Part shown: positions 1-5,210 of the stretch, in pieces
Numbering within the stretch: position 1 is the stretch's first letter
Layout: each line of letters starts with the position of its first letter
Assembly (NCBI GenBank): GCA_012719255.1
Contig: JAAYAS010000276.1
Span: 1 to 5,375, forward strand
DNA: 5,375 nucleotides
Direction: 5' to 3'
Source of the DNA: Microbacteriaceae bacterium
GTDB taxonomy: Bacteria; Actinomycetota; Actinomycetes; Actinomycetales; Microbacteriaceae
The notes under the pieces: generated by a model
What the model saw: only the letters and a program-made list of their open reading frames with translations
The model's database searches: none
What the model was told of the DNA's origin: nothing
Translations under genes and position numbers: made by a program

Positions 1-802
1 ATGCGCGGCGGCGCCGGCCCCCGCGCCGCCGTCCGCGCCCGCATCCGCCCCGGCCGCACCGGTCACCGCGGGCCCGACGGCCCCGATCGACGCCCGCCCC
101 ATCGTCGCGATCGCGAGCATCCCGCATCCGACCGACTCGTTCACGCAGGGGCTCGAGCGCGCCGCGCTCCCCGACGGCACCGAGGTGCTGCTCGAATCGA
201 CCGGGCTCGTCGGCGAGTCGCGGCTGCGACTGCACGACCTCGACGGCGGACTGCTGCGCGACGTCGCGCTGCCCGCCGAGGTGTTCGGCGAGGGCGCGAC
301 CACCGACGGCGAAACCGTCTGGGTGCTCACCTGGCGCGACGGCCTGGTGCTGCGGTACTCCTGGCCCGACCTCGAGCCGATCGACCGGCTGCCCCTCGAC
401 GGCGAGGGCTGGGGCGCCTGCCTCGACGGCGACCGGCTCGTCACGTCCGACGGCTCGTCGTCGCTCGCGCTCCGCGAACCCGCGACGGCCGAGGCGCTCG
501 AGCGCGTCGAGGTGCGCGACGGCGGCGAGCCGGTCACCGAGCTCAACGAGCTCGAGTGCCTCGGCGACGGCACCGCGTGGGCGAACCTCTGGCGCTCCCA
601 CGAGCTCGTGCGCATCGACCTCGCTTCGGGCGCGGTTGTCGACCGCCTGGATGCGAGCGCGCTCGTCGCCGAGGCCGACGCCGCCGCGGGCGGACTCGGC
701 CCCGAGGACGTGCTCAACGGCATCGCCGCGAACCCCGACGGCACCCTCTGGCTCACCGGCAAGCGCTGGCCGCTGGTCTTCCTCGTCGACCCCGCCGCCT
801 GA
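1..802 (+). CDS. Glutaminyl-peptide cyclotransferase (glutamine cyclotransferase), probable lipoprotein, 5'-truncated
   Basis: Reading frame begins with the complete codon at base 2 and stops at TGA 800-802, giving 266 visible residues; the true start lies upstream. Family: Glu_cyclase_2-type (plant/bacterial beta-propeller) enzymes that convert N-terminal glutamine to pyroglutamate with release of ammonia. Family landmarks, counted from the first full codon, are FTQGL (47-51), ESTGLVGES (65-73), FGEG then LTW (95-98, 109-111), GEGWG and TSDGS (134-138, 148-152), LNELE then ANLW (181-185, 194-197), LNGIA (238-242) and TGKRWP (252-257). The window opens with Cys followed by about 20 Ala/Pro/Ser residues, a typical post-lipobox linker. 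Base 1 (a) is compatible with a preceding GCA (Ala) or GGA (Gly) codon, so an exported, membrane-anchored lipoprotein is likely but inferred. No clear hairpin terminator follows the stop. Family call is firm; localisation is tentative. Confidence 0.93.
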   Translation, partial: CAAAPAPAPPSAPASAPAAPVTAGPTAPIDARPIVAIASIPHPTDSFTQGLERAALPDGTEVLLESTGLVGESRLRLHDLDGGLLRDVALPAEVFGEGATTDGETVWVLTWRDGLVLRYSWPDLEPIDRLPLDGEGWGACLDGDRLVTSDGSSSLALREPATAEALERVEVRDGGEPVTELNELECLGDGTAWANLWRSHELVRIDLASGAVVDRLDASALVAEADAAAGGLGPEDVLNGIAANPDGTLWLTGKRWPLVFLVDPAA

Positions 803-809
803 GACCTCA

Positions 810-831
810 TTAGATATACACCGCTATCTGA
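810..831. promoter_or_regulatory. AT-rich patch with imperfect palindrome after the cyclotransferase gene
   Basis: AGATA (812-816) and TATCT (825-829) form a 5-bp inverted repeat around an 8-nt spacer, set in the most AT-rich stretch of the window (about 806-837). TATACA at 815-820 resembles a -10 box on the + strand. This could be a promoter for a transcript through the repeat region, or a small operator. It lacks the GC stem and T-tract expected of a terminator. Function is a guess. Confidence 0.25.
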
Positions 832-890
832 ATGAATCTCCACCCCTTTCGGCGCCGCCGCACGTCGCCGCGAGCCCGCGGGCGCAGTGC

Positions 891-972
891 CGCTGGCGGC
901 CGGTGCATCCCGCTGGTAGCCGATGCATCCCGCTGGTAGCCGGTGCGCATCCCGCTGGCGGCCGTTGCATCA
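891..972 (+). repeat. Tandem 20-bp repeat, array A (4 units)
   Basis: Four head-to-tail units start at 891, 911, 931 and 953. Unit 1 is CGCTGGCGGCCGGTGCATCC; unit 2 is 17/20 identical to unit 1; unit 3 is like unit 2 with one change and two extra bases (22 nt); unit 4 is 18/20 identical to unit 1. A fifth, partial copy (TGCTGGCG, from 973) runs directly into the first hairpin. The core CGCTGGtaGCC resembles, one base longer, the reverse complement of the core of array B (CGCTGGTGCC), so A and B look like one family in opposite orientations. The period is not a multiple of 3, so these are not coding repeats. Confidence 0.85.
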
Positions 973-995
973 TGCTGGCGCCCTGGCACCAGCAT
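972..995. repeat. Hairpin 1, junction of opposite repeat units
   Basis: Arms ATGCTGGCGC (972-981) and GCACCAGCAT (986-995) enclose the tetraloop CCTG (982-985). Nine of ten positions pair; the single C/A mismatch (979/988) becomes a U-G wobble if the - strand is transcribed, so a - strand RNA would fold slightly better. The left arm is the continuation of array A and the right arm begins a - orientation unit (985-1000, GGCACCAGCATCTTCG), followed 20 bp later by a diverged unit (1005-1020, 12/16 matches to the 1174 unit). There is no T-tract on the + side, so a terminator role is not favoured. Confidence 0.7.
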
Positions 996-1148
996 CTTCG
1001 TGAGACCCCCAGCGACATCGGGGAGATGATGGCCGGTGGCGGGCGTGCGGGGCTGGCGCGCGACTGTGCGATGCGTGCGGAGGCCCGACCTCGCCCCACC
1101 CGCCCGCATCCCCTGGACCCGACGTCGGCTCCGCCGGATGCCGCTGGG

Positions 1149-1196
1149 GCCCGATCGAAGTCGTGGGCGCCCTGGCACCAGCGACTTCGATCGGGC
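1149..1196. repeat. Hairpin 2, 15-bp perfect inverted repeat with the same apical core
   Basis: GCCCGATCGAAGTCG (1149-1163) is the exact reverse complement of CGACTTCGATCGGGC (1182-1196). The 18-nt interior contains a second short stem, GGCGC (1166-1170) with GCACC (1175-1179), one C/A mismatch, capped by CCTG (1171-1174). The 17 bases GGCGCCCTGGCACCAGC at 1166-1182 are identical to those at 977-993 in hairpin 1. The lower arms differ between the two hairpins but each remains self-complementary. The element lies 135 bp upstream of the ATPase start. Possible roles are an attenuator, an operator, a REP-like element or part of a structured RNA. Confidence 0.8.
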
Positions 1197-1273
1197 ACCA
1201 GTGTGTTCGCCCAGGCGCCGGCGTGTTCGCGGAGGTGCCTGCGAGTTCGCGGGGGCATCGGCGCAATCGTCGG
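1174..1273 (-). repeat. Tandem 20-bp repeat, array B (5 units)
   Basis: Units start at 1174, 1194, 1214, 1234 and 1254, exactly 20 bp apart. Each has a conserved 16-nt part followed by 4 variable bases. The 16-mers are GGCACCAGCGACTTCG, GGCACCAGTGTGTTCG, GGCGCCGGCGTGTTCG, GGTGCCTGCGAGTTCG and, most diverged, GGCATCGGCGCAATCG. On the - strand the consensus is about CGAACNCGCYGGYGCC. Exact spacing of nearly two helical turns would place each site on the same DNA face. The array ends 44 bp before the -10 box of the ATPase gene, which would suit a regulatory array, but repeat expansion by slippage is an equal alternative. Confidence 0.8.
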
Positions 1274-1317
1274 TGGCGAGCGGGCGGGGCGGACCCGGCG
1301 GCGGGGGTGGATGCGGT

Positions 1318-1323
1318 TAGTCT
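1318..1323 (+). promoter_or_regulatory. -10 box of a leaderless promoter for the ATPase gene
   Basis: TAGTCT fits the TANNNT -10 consensus and ends 7 nt before the ATG at 1331, which puts transcription start at or next to the A of the start codon. No Shine-Dalgarno sequence precedes this ATG, as expected for a leaderless mRNA. No clear -35 hexamer is visible. Confidence 0.6.
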
Positions 1324-1330
1324 GCGGGGC

Positions 1331-2557
1331 ATGCAGGGACGCCTCTACTCCCCCGGCCCCGGACGCCGCCCGCCGCTGATGACCGGCCGCGACGACCTCG
1401 TCGCCGAGTGGGCGCTGCAGCTCAACGAGGTCACCTCCGACGGCCGCAACGCCGCCGACGACTGGCTGCTGCTCGGTCCGCGCGGCGTCGGCAAGACGGT
1501 GCTGCTCGCCGAGCTCGGGCGGATGGCCGAGGAGGCCGGCTTCGAGGTGCTGAGCTTCCAGGCGGTCGCCCACGGCGAGGGGCTCATGGCCTCGCTCGCC
1601 GCGCAGGCCACCGATCGGCTCGACCGCGAGCCCCTCTGGGAGCGGCTCACCGGCTGGCTCGGCGGCGTGGAGGTCGGCTTCGCCGGGATGCGCGCCGGCC
1701 TCGACCTCCACCACCGCGACCGCCCCGCCCGCCCCGAGCCGCGCGATGCCCGGATGCTCGCGAAGCGCCTCAGCGAGGTCGCCGACGGCGTGCGGGGCAA
1801 GCGCCGCCGCGGCGGCGTGCTGCTCACGCTCGACGAGATCCAGGTCGCCGATCCGGCCGATCTCGCGCTGCTCGCGGCCGTCCTCCAGCAGGCGAGCGTG
1901 CACCACGGCGCCGCTCCCCTGCTCTTCGCCGCCTGCGGCCTGCCGCACACCTTCGCGGCACTGAAGGCCGCCGGGGTCACGCATCCCGACCGGCTCTTCC
2001 GGGTCGAGACGCTGCCGGTGGCGCTCTCGCCCACCGACGCGAAGCTCGCGCTCGTCGGGCCGGCGCAGGAGCGCGGCGTCGCCTGGGAGCCGGCCGCGCT
2101 CGACCGCGCGCTCGCCTTCACGCAGGGCTACCCCGCGCACCTGCAGCTGCTCGCCGCCGAGACCTGGAAGCGCGCGCCGGGCCCCGACGCGATCGCCGAG
2201 GCCGACGTCGAGGCGGCGATCCCGGTGATCGCCGGCCGCCTCGAGACCGCGACGCTCGAACCCCGCTGGGACGAGCTCAGCGACCGCGAGCGCGAGTACC
2301 TCGCCGCCGTCGACCTCTGCGGCCCCGAGGCGCGCACCGCCGACGTCGCGGCCGTGCTCGGCCGCACCCAGAAGCAGCTCTCGGTCGTGCGCGCCGGGCT
2401 CATCCGCGAGGGCGACCTCGTCGCGGTGCGCCACGGCCGCATCCGCTTCGCCTCGCCGCTGTTCGCGCAGTACGTGCGCGCCCGCTACCCGCAGGTCGAC
2501 GACGAGCTCGTGCCGATCGAGCGGATGCGCGCCCGGCTGCCGGAGCTCGAGGCGTGA
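1331..2557 (+). CDS. AAA/STAND-like ATP-binding protein with C-terminal winged-helix-like region
   Basis: 408-residue P-loop ATPase of unknown target. An N-terminal 'R-P-P-L-M-T-G-R-D-D-L' segment (13-23) leads into the nucleotide fold, as in ORC/Cdc6-like and STAND NTPases. Walker A is GPRGVGKT (49-56) and Walker B is VLLTLDEIQ (163-171, with D168 and E169). A strand ending in FAACGLP (199-205) sits where a sensor region is expected. A helical lid follows (about 233-310). The tail (about 316-385) starts LSDREREYLAAV and has a turn ADVAAVLGRTQKQLSVVRAGLIREG, then beta-wing-like GRIRFASPLFAQYVRARYP, like a degenerate winged helix. Start chosen at 1331 because of the -10 box 7 nt upstream and because upstream in-frame codons run into the repeat array. 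Its stop overlaps the next gene start (GTGA). It is soluble, with no signal peptide. The partner or signal is unknown; a regulatory or DNA-bound role is inferred from fold only. Confidence 0.88.
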   Translation: MQGRLYSPGPGRRPPLMTGRDDLVAEWALQLNEVTSDGRNAADDWLLLGPRGVGKTVLLAELGRMAEEAGFEVLSFQAVAHGEGLMASLAAQATDRLDREPLWERLTGWLGGVEVGFAGMRAGLDLHHRDRPARPEPRDARMLAKRLSEVADGVRGKRRRGGVLLTLDEIQVADPADLALLAAVLQQASVHHGAAPLLFAACGLPHTFAALKAAGVTHPDRLFRVETLPVALSPTDAKLALVGPAQERGVAWEPAALDRALAFTQGYPAHLQLLAAETWKRAPGPDAIAEADVEAAIPVIAGRLETATLEPRWDELSDREREYLAAVDLCGPEARTADVAAVLGRTQKQLSVVRAGLIREGDLVAVRHGRIRFASPLFAQYVRARYPQVDDELVPIERMRARLPELEA

Positions 2558-3270
2558 GCGCGCCGATCGCGGGCCTCGTGCTCGACCTCGACGGCACGAT
2601 CCACGACCACGACGGCGCCGCCGCCGCGGGGCTCGCGCAGTGGCTCGGCGAGCACCGCATCGCCCCGAGCGCGGAGCTCGCCCGCGAGTGGCGGCGCGTC
2701 GAGCACGAGTGGTTCGCCCGCTGGGAGCGCGGCGAGCTCGGCTTCGCCGCGATGCGCCGCGGCCGCATCCGCGAGTACCTGCCGCTGCTCGGCCTGCCGG
2801 CGCCCGTCGACGACGCCGCCGCCGACGCCGAGTTCGACCGCTACCTCGACGCCTACCGCCGCCACTGGCGCCCCTACCCCGACGTGCCCGCATTCGTCGA
2901 CGGCGTCCGCGCGCTCGGCGTGCCGACCGCCGTGCTCTCGAACGGCACCGATGCGACCCAGCGCGCGAAGCTCGACGCGATCGGCGTCGGCGACCGCCTC
3001 GGCCCGCTCATCACCGCCGAGTCGGCCGGCGCCCCGAAGCCCGACCCGCGCACCTACGCCGCCGCCTGCGCGGCGCTCGATCTGCCGCCCGAGCTAGTGC
3101 TGCACGTCGGCGACCGCCACGACCTCGACGTCGTCGCCGCCCGCGCGAACGGGATGCGGGCGGTGCACCTCGACCGCGCCGGCACCGGCCCCGAGCCGGA
3201 TGCGGCCGGCTCGCTCCTCGACGTGCTGCCGCTGCTCGCCGCGGGCCGGGAGGGCGCTCCGGTAGCGTGA
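2554..3270 (+). CDS. HAD-superfamily (subfamily IA) hydrolase
   Basis: 238 residues, normal for HAD-IA phosphatases, starting at GTG. Motif I is DLDGT (11-15): D11 is the nucleophile and D13 the acid/base. The helical C1-type cap spans about 16-100. Motif II is the Ser in VLSNGT (S129), motif III the Lys in GAPKPDP (K162), and motif IV is HVGDRHDLD (184-192), supplying the Mg2+-binding aspartates. The full set indicates an active Mg2+-dependent phosphatase or dehalogenase-like enzyme; substrate cannot be told. The GTG lies within the ATPase stop (GTGA, 4-bp overlap), which implies translational coupling. No independent ribosome-binding site is evident beyond GAGCTCGAGG-type sequence within the upstream gene. 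A -10-like box for the following gene lies in its last codons. Confidence 0.9.
   Translation: MSAPIAGLVLDLDGTIHDHDGAAAAGLAQWLGEHRIAPSAELAREWRRVEHEWFARWERGELGFAAMRRGRIREYLPLLGLPAPVDDAAADAEFDRYLDAYRRHWRPYPDVPAFVDGVRALGVPTAVLSNGTDATQRAKLDAIGVGDRLGPLITAESAGAPKPDPRTYAAACAALDLPPELVLHVGDRHDLDVVAARANGMRAVHLDRAGTGPEPDAAGSLLDVLPLLAAGREGAPVA
3263..3268 (+). promoter_or_regulatory. -10 box of a possible leaderless promoter for the sulfurtransferase gene
   Basis: TAGCGT fits TANNNT, overlaps the last codons of the HAD gene and ends 6 nt before the ATG at 3275. The nearest purine run, GGGAGGG (3248-3254), is 20 nt from the ATG, too far for a Shine-Dalgarno, so a leaderless transcript is plausible. The gene may also be read through from the ATPase-HAD operon. 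Confidence 0.5.
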
Positions 3271-3274
3271 CGCC

Positions 3275-4108
3275 ATGACCGACCTGCCGCCGTTCCTCTC
3301 CGCCGCCGAGCTCGAGCGGCTCGACGACCCCGTCATCGCCGATGTGCGCTGGACCCTCGCCGGCCCGAAGCGCGACGCCTACGGCGCCGGCCACCTGCCC
3401 GGCGCCGTGTTCGTCGACCTCGACACCGCGCTCTCGGCCCCCGCGAGCCCCGAGCGCGGCCGCCACCCGCTGCCCGACCCGCTCGAGTTCGCCGCCGCCA
3501 TGGGCCGGCTCGGCATCGACGGCACCCGGCCGGTCGTCGCCTACGACGACGAGGGCGGCGTGCACGCGGCCCGCCTCGTGTGGCTGCTGCGCGCGCTCGG
3601 GCATCCCGCCGCCGTGCTCGACGGCGGCATCGGGGCGTGGCCCGGCCCGCTCAGCACCGACGCCCCGGCGCCGACGCCGGTGCGCTTCGCCGCCGCGCCC
3701 TGGCCGGCATGGCTCCTCGCCGAGATCGACGAGGTCGCCGAGCTCGCCGCCGAGGCCGACAGCGGCACCGTCGTCATCGACGCCCGCCCCGCCGAGCGCT
3801 ACCGCGGCGACGACGGCACCGACCCGCGCGCCGGCCACATCCCCGGCGCCCGCAGCCTGCCGGTGCGCGAGCACCTCCGCGACGGCGCGCTCCTCGGCGT
3901 CGACGAGCTGCGCGCGCGGTTCGCCGCGGTCGGCATCGAACCGGGCACCCCGGTCGTCTCGTACTGCGGCTCGGGGGTCACCGGCTGCGCGAACCTCCTC
4001 GTGCTCGAGCACGCCGGGCTCGGCGTCGGCCGCCTCTACCCCGGCTCGTGGAGCCAGTGGGCCGCCGACCCGGCGCGCCCGGTCGAGACCGGCGACGGCG
4101 CGCGCTGA
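3275..4108 (+). CDS. Two-domain sulfurtransferase (rhodanese), 3-mercaptopyruvate type
   Basis: 277 residues, the usual length for tandem-rhodanese sulfurtransferases. The N-terminal, non-catalytic domain (about 7-125) carries GHLPGAVFVDLD (39-50) and YDDEGGVHAARLVW (90-103), where D91 stands in place of a catalytic Cys; LDGGIGAWP (115-123) closes it. The C-terminal catalytic domain (about 145-270) has VIDARPAERYRG (167-178), GHIPGARSLP (187-196) and the active loop CGSGVT (231-236) with C231 as persulfide carrier. CGSGVT is the loop of 3-mercaptopyruvate sulfurtransferases (SseA-like), while thiosulfate sulfurtransferases usually have CRxGVT; substrate preference is therefore inferred. It is cytoplasmic, with no signal peptide. 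It follows the HAD stop by 4 bp, so it is probably part of that operon as well as having its own -10-like box. Confidence 0.93.
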   Translation: MTDLPPFLSAAELERLDDPVIADVRWTLAGPKRDAYGAGHLPGAVFVDLDTALSAPASPERGRHPLPDPLEFAAAMGRLGIDGTRPVVAYDDEGGVHAARLVWLLRALGHPAAVLDGGIGAWPGPLSTDAPAPTPVRFAAAPWPAWLLAEIDEVAELAAEADSGTVVIDARPAERYRGDDGTDPRAGHIPGARSLPVREHLRDGALLGVDELRARFAAVGIEPGTPVVSYCGSGVTGCANLLVLEHAGLGVGRLYPGSWSQWAADPARPVETGDGAR

Positions 4109-4109
4109 G

Positions 4110-4138
4110 CGCCCCGCGACGGGCGCGGCGGCGGGGCG
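4110..4138 (+). terminator. GC-rich hairpin after the sulfurtransferase gene
   Basis: CGCCCCGC (4110-4117) and GCGGGGCG (4131-4138) pair perfectly over 8 bp around a 13-nt loop, starting 1 nt after the stop codon. There is no T-tract, so it would be a weak or non-canonical terminator; at this GC content it could be chance. Confidence 0.35.
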
Positions 4139-4156
4139 AACGCCAGGCCGCGGGTC

Positions 4157-4194
4157 TACGCTGAACCGCACTCATCACGCATCTCGCAGAAGGA
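4157..4194 (+). promoter_or_regulatory. Promoter -10 box and ribosome-binding site of pdxK
   Basis: TACGCT (4157-4162) fits TANNNT. Transcription would start near 4168-4170, giving a leader of about 35 nt. AGAAGGA (4188-4194) is a good Shine-Dalgarno, 9 nt before the ATG at 4204. This gene therefore appears to have a conventional leader, unlike the ATPase and sulfurtransferase genes. The leader is too short for a known riboswitch aptamer. Confidence 0.55.
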
Positions 4195-4203
4195 CTCCCG
4201 CAG

Positions 4204-5004
4204 ATGATCCCCAACGTTCTCACCATCGCCGGGTCGGAGGCGTCCGGCGGCGCCGGCGCGCAGGTCGACCTGCGCACGTTCCACCAGCTCGGCACCGTCG
4301 GCGCGGCCGCCCTGACGCTCGTCGTCTCGTTCGACCCGAACGACCAGTGGCGCCACCGCGTGCACCCGATCCCGCCCGAGGTCACCGCGGCGCAGGTCGA
4401 GGCCGCGCTCGGCGTGCACCCCTCGATCGACACCGTGAAGATCGGCATGCTCGGCTCCGTGCCGATGATCGAGACCGTCGCGAAGATCCTCGACGGCCAC
4501 GAGTGGCGCAACGTCGTCGTCGACCCGGTGCTCATCTGCAAGGGCCAGGAGGCCGGCGAGGCGCTCGACGTCGACAACGCGCTGCGCGAGCTCATCCTGC
4601 CGCGCGCGACCTTCGTCACCCCGAACCTCTTCGAGACCGAGACGCTCTCGGGCCGCTCGGGCATCGACTCGGTCGAGGCGCTCGTCGAGGCCGCCCAGGC
4701 GATCGCGGCGCACGGGGTGCCGAACGTCTACGCGAAGCTCGGCGTCGACTTCGACGAGTTCGACGCCGTCGACGTGCTCGTCGGCGAGGGCCACGAGCCC
4801 GAGGTGCTCTCGGCGCCGAAGTTCGGGCAGGAGAAGGTCTCGGGCGCCGGCTGCACGCTCGCCGCCGCGGTCACCGCCGAGCTCGCGAAGGGCCGCACGC
4901 CCCTCGAGGCGGCCCGCGCCGCGAAGCAGTTCACCACCGCCGCGGTCGCGAAGCGCCGTCACGGCGGCGCGCCGTTCCCGATGGCCTGGCAGGGCGAGCC
5001 GTAG
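4204..5004 (+). CDS. pdxK: Pyridoxal/pyridoxine kinase, dual-cysteine (ThiD-like) class
   Basis: 266 residues of the ribokinase fold. It makes pyridoxal 5'-phosphate by ATP-dependent 5'-phosphorylation of the B6 vitamers (salvage) in the cytoplasm. Landmarks are LTIAGSEASGGAGAQVDLRTF (6-26), VVSFDPNDQWRHRVHPI (40-56), KIGMLGSV (79-86), VVVDPVLICKG (104-114), VTPNLFE (138-144), AVDVLVG (188-194) and the anion hole/catalytic GAGCT (215-219). The DPN.W.H.V.PI and CKG signatures match Bacillus/Staphylococcus PdxK rather than HMP kinase ThiD, to which the fold is otherwise close and with which it could be mislabelled. Both cysteines of the dual-Cys pyridoxal kinases are present: C112 (in ICKG), which in that class holds pyridoxal as a hemithioacetal, and C217 (in GAGC). 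Start fixed by AGAAGGA 9 nt upstream. It appears to be a single-gene transcript ended by the hairpin at 5044-5077. Confidence 0.88.
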   Translation: MIPNVLTIAGSEASGGAGAQVDLRTFHQLGTVGAAALTLVVSFDPNDQWRHRVHPIPPEVTAAQVEAALGVHPSIDTVKIGMLGSVPMIETVAKILDGHEWRNVVVDPVLICKGQEAGEALDVDNALRELILPRATFVTPNLFETETLSGRSGIDSVEALVEAAQAIAAHGVPNVYAKLGVDFDEFDAVDVLVGEGHEPEVLSAPKFGQEKVSGAGCTLAAAVTAELAKGRTPLEAARAAKQFTTAAVAKRRHGGAPFPMAWQGEP

Positions 5005-5043
5005 GCCGCTCGTGCCCGCGCCCGGATCCGACCGGGAAACGTC

Positions 5044-5077
5044 CGCGGCCGCCGAGCTTCGATGCTCGGCGGCCGCG
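5044..5077 (+). terminator. Strong hairpin terminator after pdxK
   Basis: CGCGGCCGCCGAGC (5044-5057) and GCTCGGCGGCCGCG (5064-5077) form a perfect 14-bp stem with the 6-nt loop TTCGAT. A T-rich tail follows (TTCGGTTCTGTT, 5078-5089). It lies 40 nt after the pdxK stop. On the other strand the stem is followed by a shorter T run, so weak bidirectional action is possible. Confidence 0.9.
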
Positions 5078-5135
5078 TTCGGTTCTGTTCCCATTCATCC
5101 CCGGCCCACAGGGGATGCCACCACCTTAGGGCGGC

Positions 5136-5191
5136 GCGGGCGGTCGATGCTGTGACCCGCTGGTGGAGAACCTGAGCGTTCCCTCCCAGCG
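5136..5191 (+). other. Potentially structured leader of the downstream gene
   Basis: CGCTGG (5158-5163) pairs with CCAGCG (5186-5191), and inside that GAAC (5168-5171) pairs with GTTC (5178-5181) around CTGAGC. The parts are joined by G-U and G-C pairs with two mismatches, giving one extended imperfect hairpin. An alternative small hairpin, GGTC (5142-5145) with GACC (5154-5157), or GCGGG (5136-5140) with CCCGC (5156-5160), sits in front. GATCGCGATC (5194-5203) is a perfect palindrome. I could not match this to the conserved cores of TPP, cobalamin, SAM, glycine or ydaO riboswitches. I see no convincing promoter between the terminator and this segment, so whether it is transcribed is unknown. 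Confidence 0.35.
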
Positions 5192-5210
5192 CTGATCGCG
5201 ATCGGTCGAG

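Larger units (their letters stand above)
803..1330. other. Gene-free region filled with degenerate 20-bp repeats
   Basis: No convincing gene lies in these 528 bp. Open frames exist on both strands but only because stop codons are rare at this GC content: their translations are Arg/Pro/Ala-rich, and the 20-bp repeat period (not a multiple of 3) would shift the frame at each unit. Contents in order: an AT-rich patch (about 806-837), + orientation repeats (891-972), a first hairpin (972-995), two - orientation units (985-1024), a GC-rich stretch with no structure I can name (1025-1135), a diverged + unit (about 1142-1151), a long hairpin (1149-1196), five - orientation units (1174-1273), then the promoter of the ATPase gene. 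Confidence 0.75.

Noticed and set aside
891..1273. CRISPR array
   Set aside because: Units are directly adjacent at 20 bp with no unique spacers of 30 nt or more, units are degenerate, orientation switches midway, and there are no cas genes.
1174..1273. SOS (LexA) boxes
   Set aside because: CGAAC/GTTCG half-sites recur on one strand, but the opposite half-site at the right spacing is missing, so there is no CGAAC-N4-GTTCG palindrome.
1163..1330. Upstream GTG start for the ATPase at 1163
   Set aside because: The added 56 residues would be encoded by the hairpin and array B and have no family resemblance. The -10 box 7 nt before ATG 1331 gives a better start.
636..1379. + strand open frame covering the end of the cyclotransferase gene and the repeat region
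   Set aside because: It overlaps a well-supported gene in another frame, has no recognisable domain, and runs through 20-bp repeats that would change frame at each unit.
824..2893. Long open frame on the - strand (689 codons)
   Set aside because: It is an antisense shadow of the ATPase and HAD genes: Arg/Gly/Ala low-complexity translation, no domains, and the + strand frames carry intact catalytic motifs.
4157..4203. TPP or other riboswitch upstream of the kinase
   Set aside because: The leader is only about 35 nt and lacks conserved TPP aptamer elements; the enzyme also looks like PdxK rather than ThiD.
3978..4664. - strand open frames opposite the sulfurtransferase and pdxK genes
   Set aside because: Ser/Arg/Ala-rich shadow translations with no motifs; they are explained by codon bias of the + strand genes.
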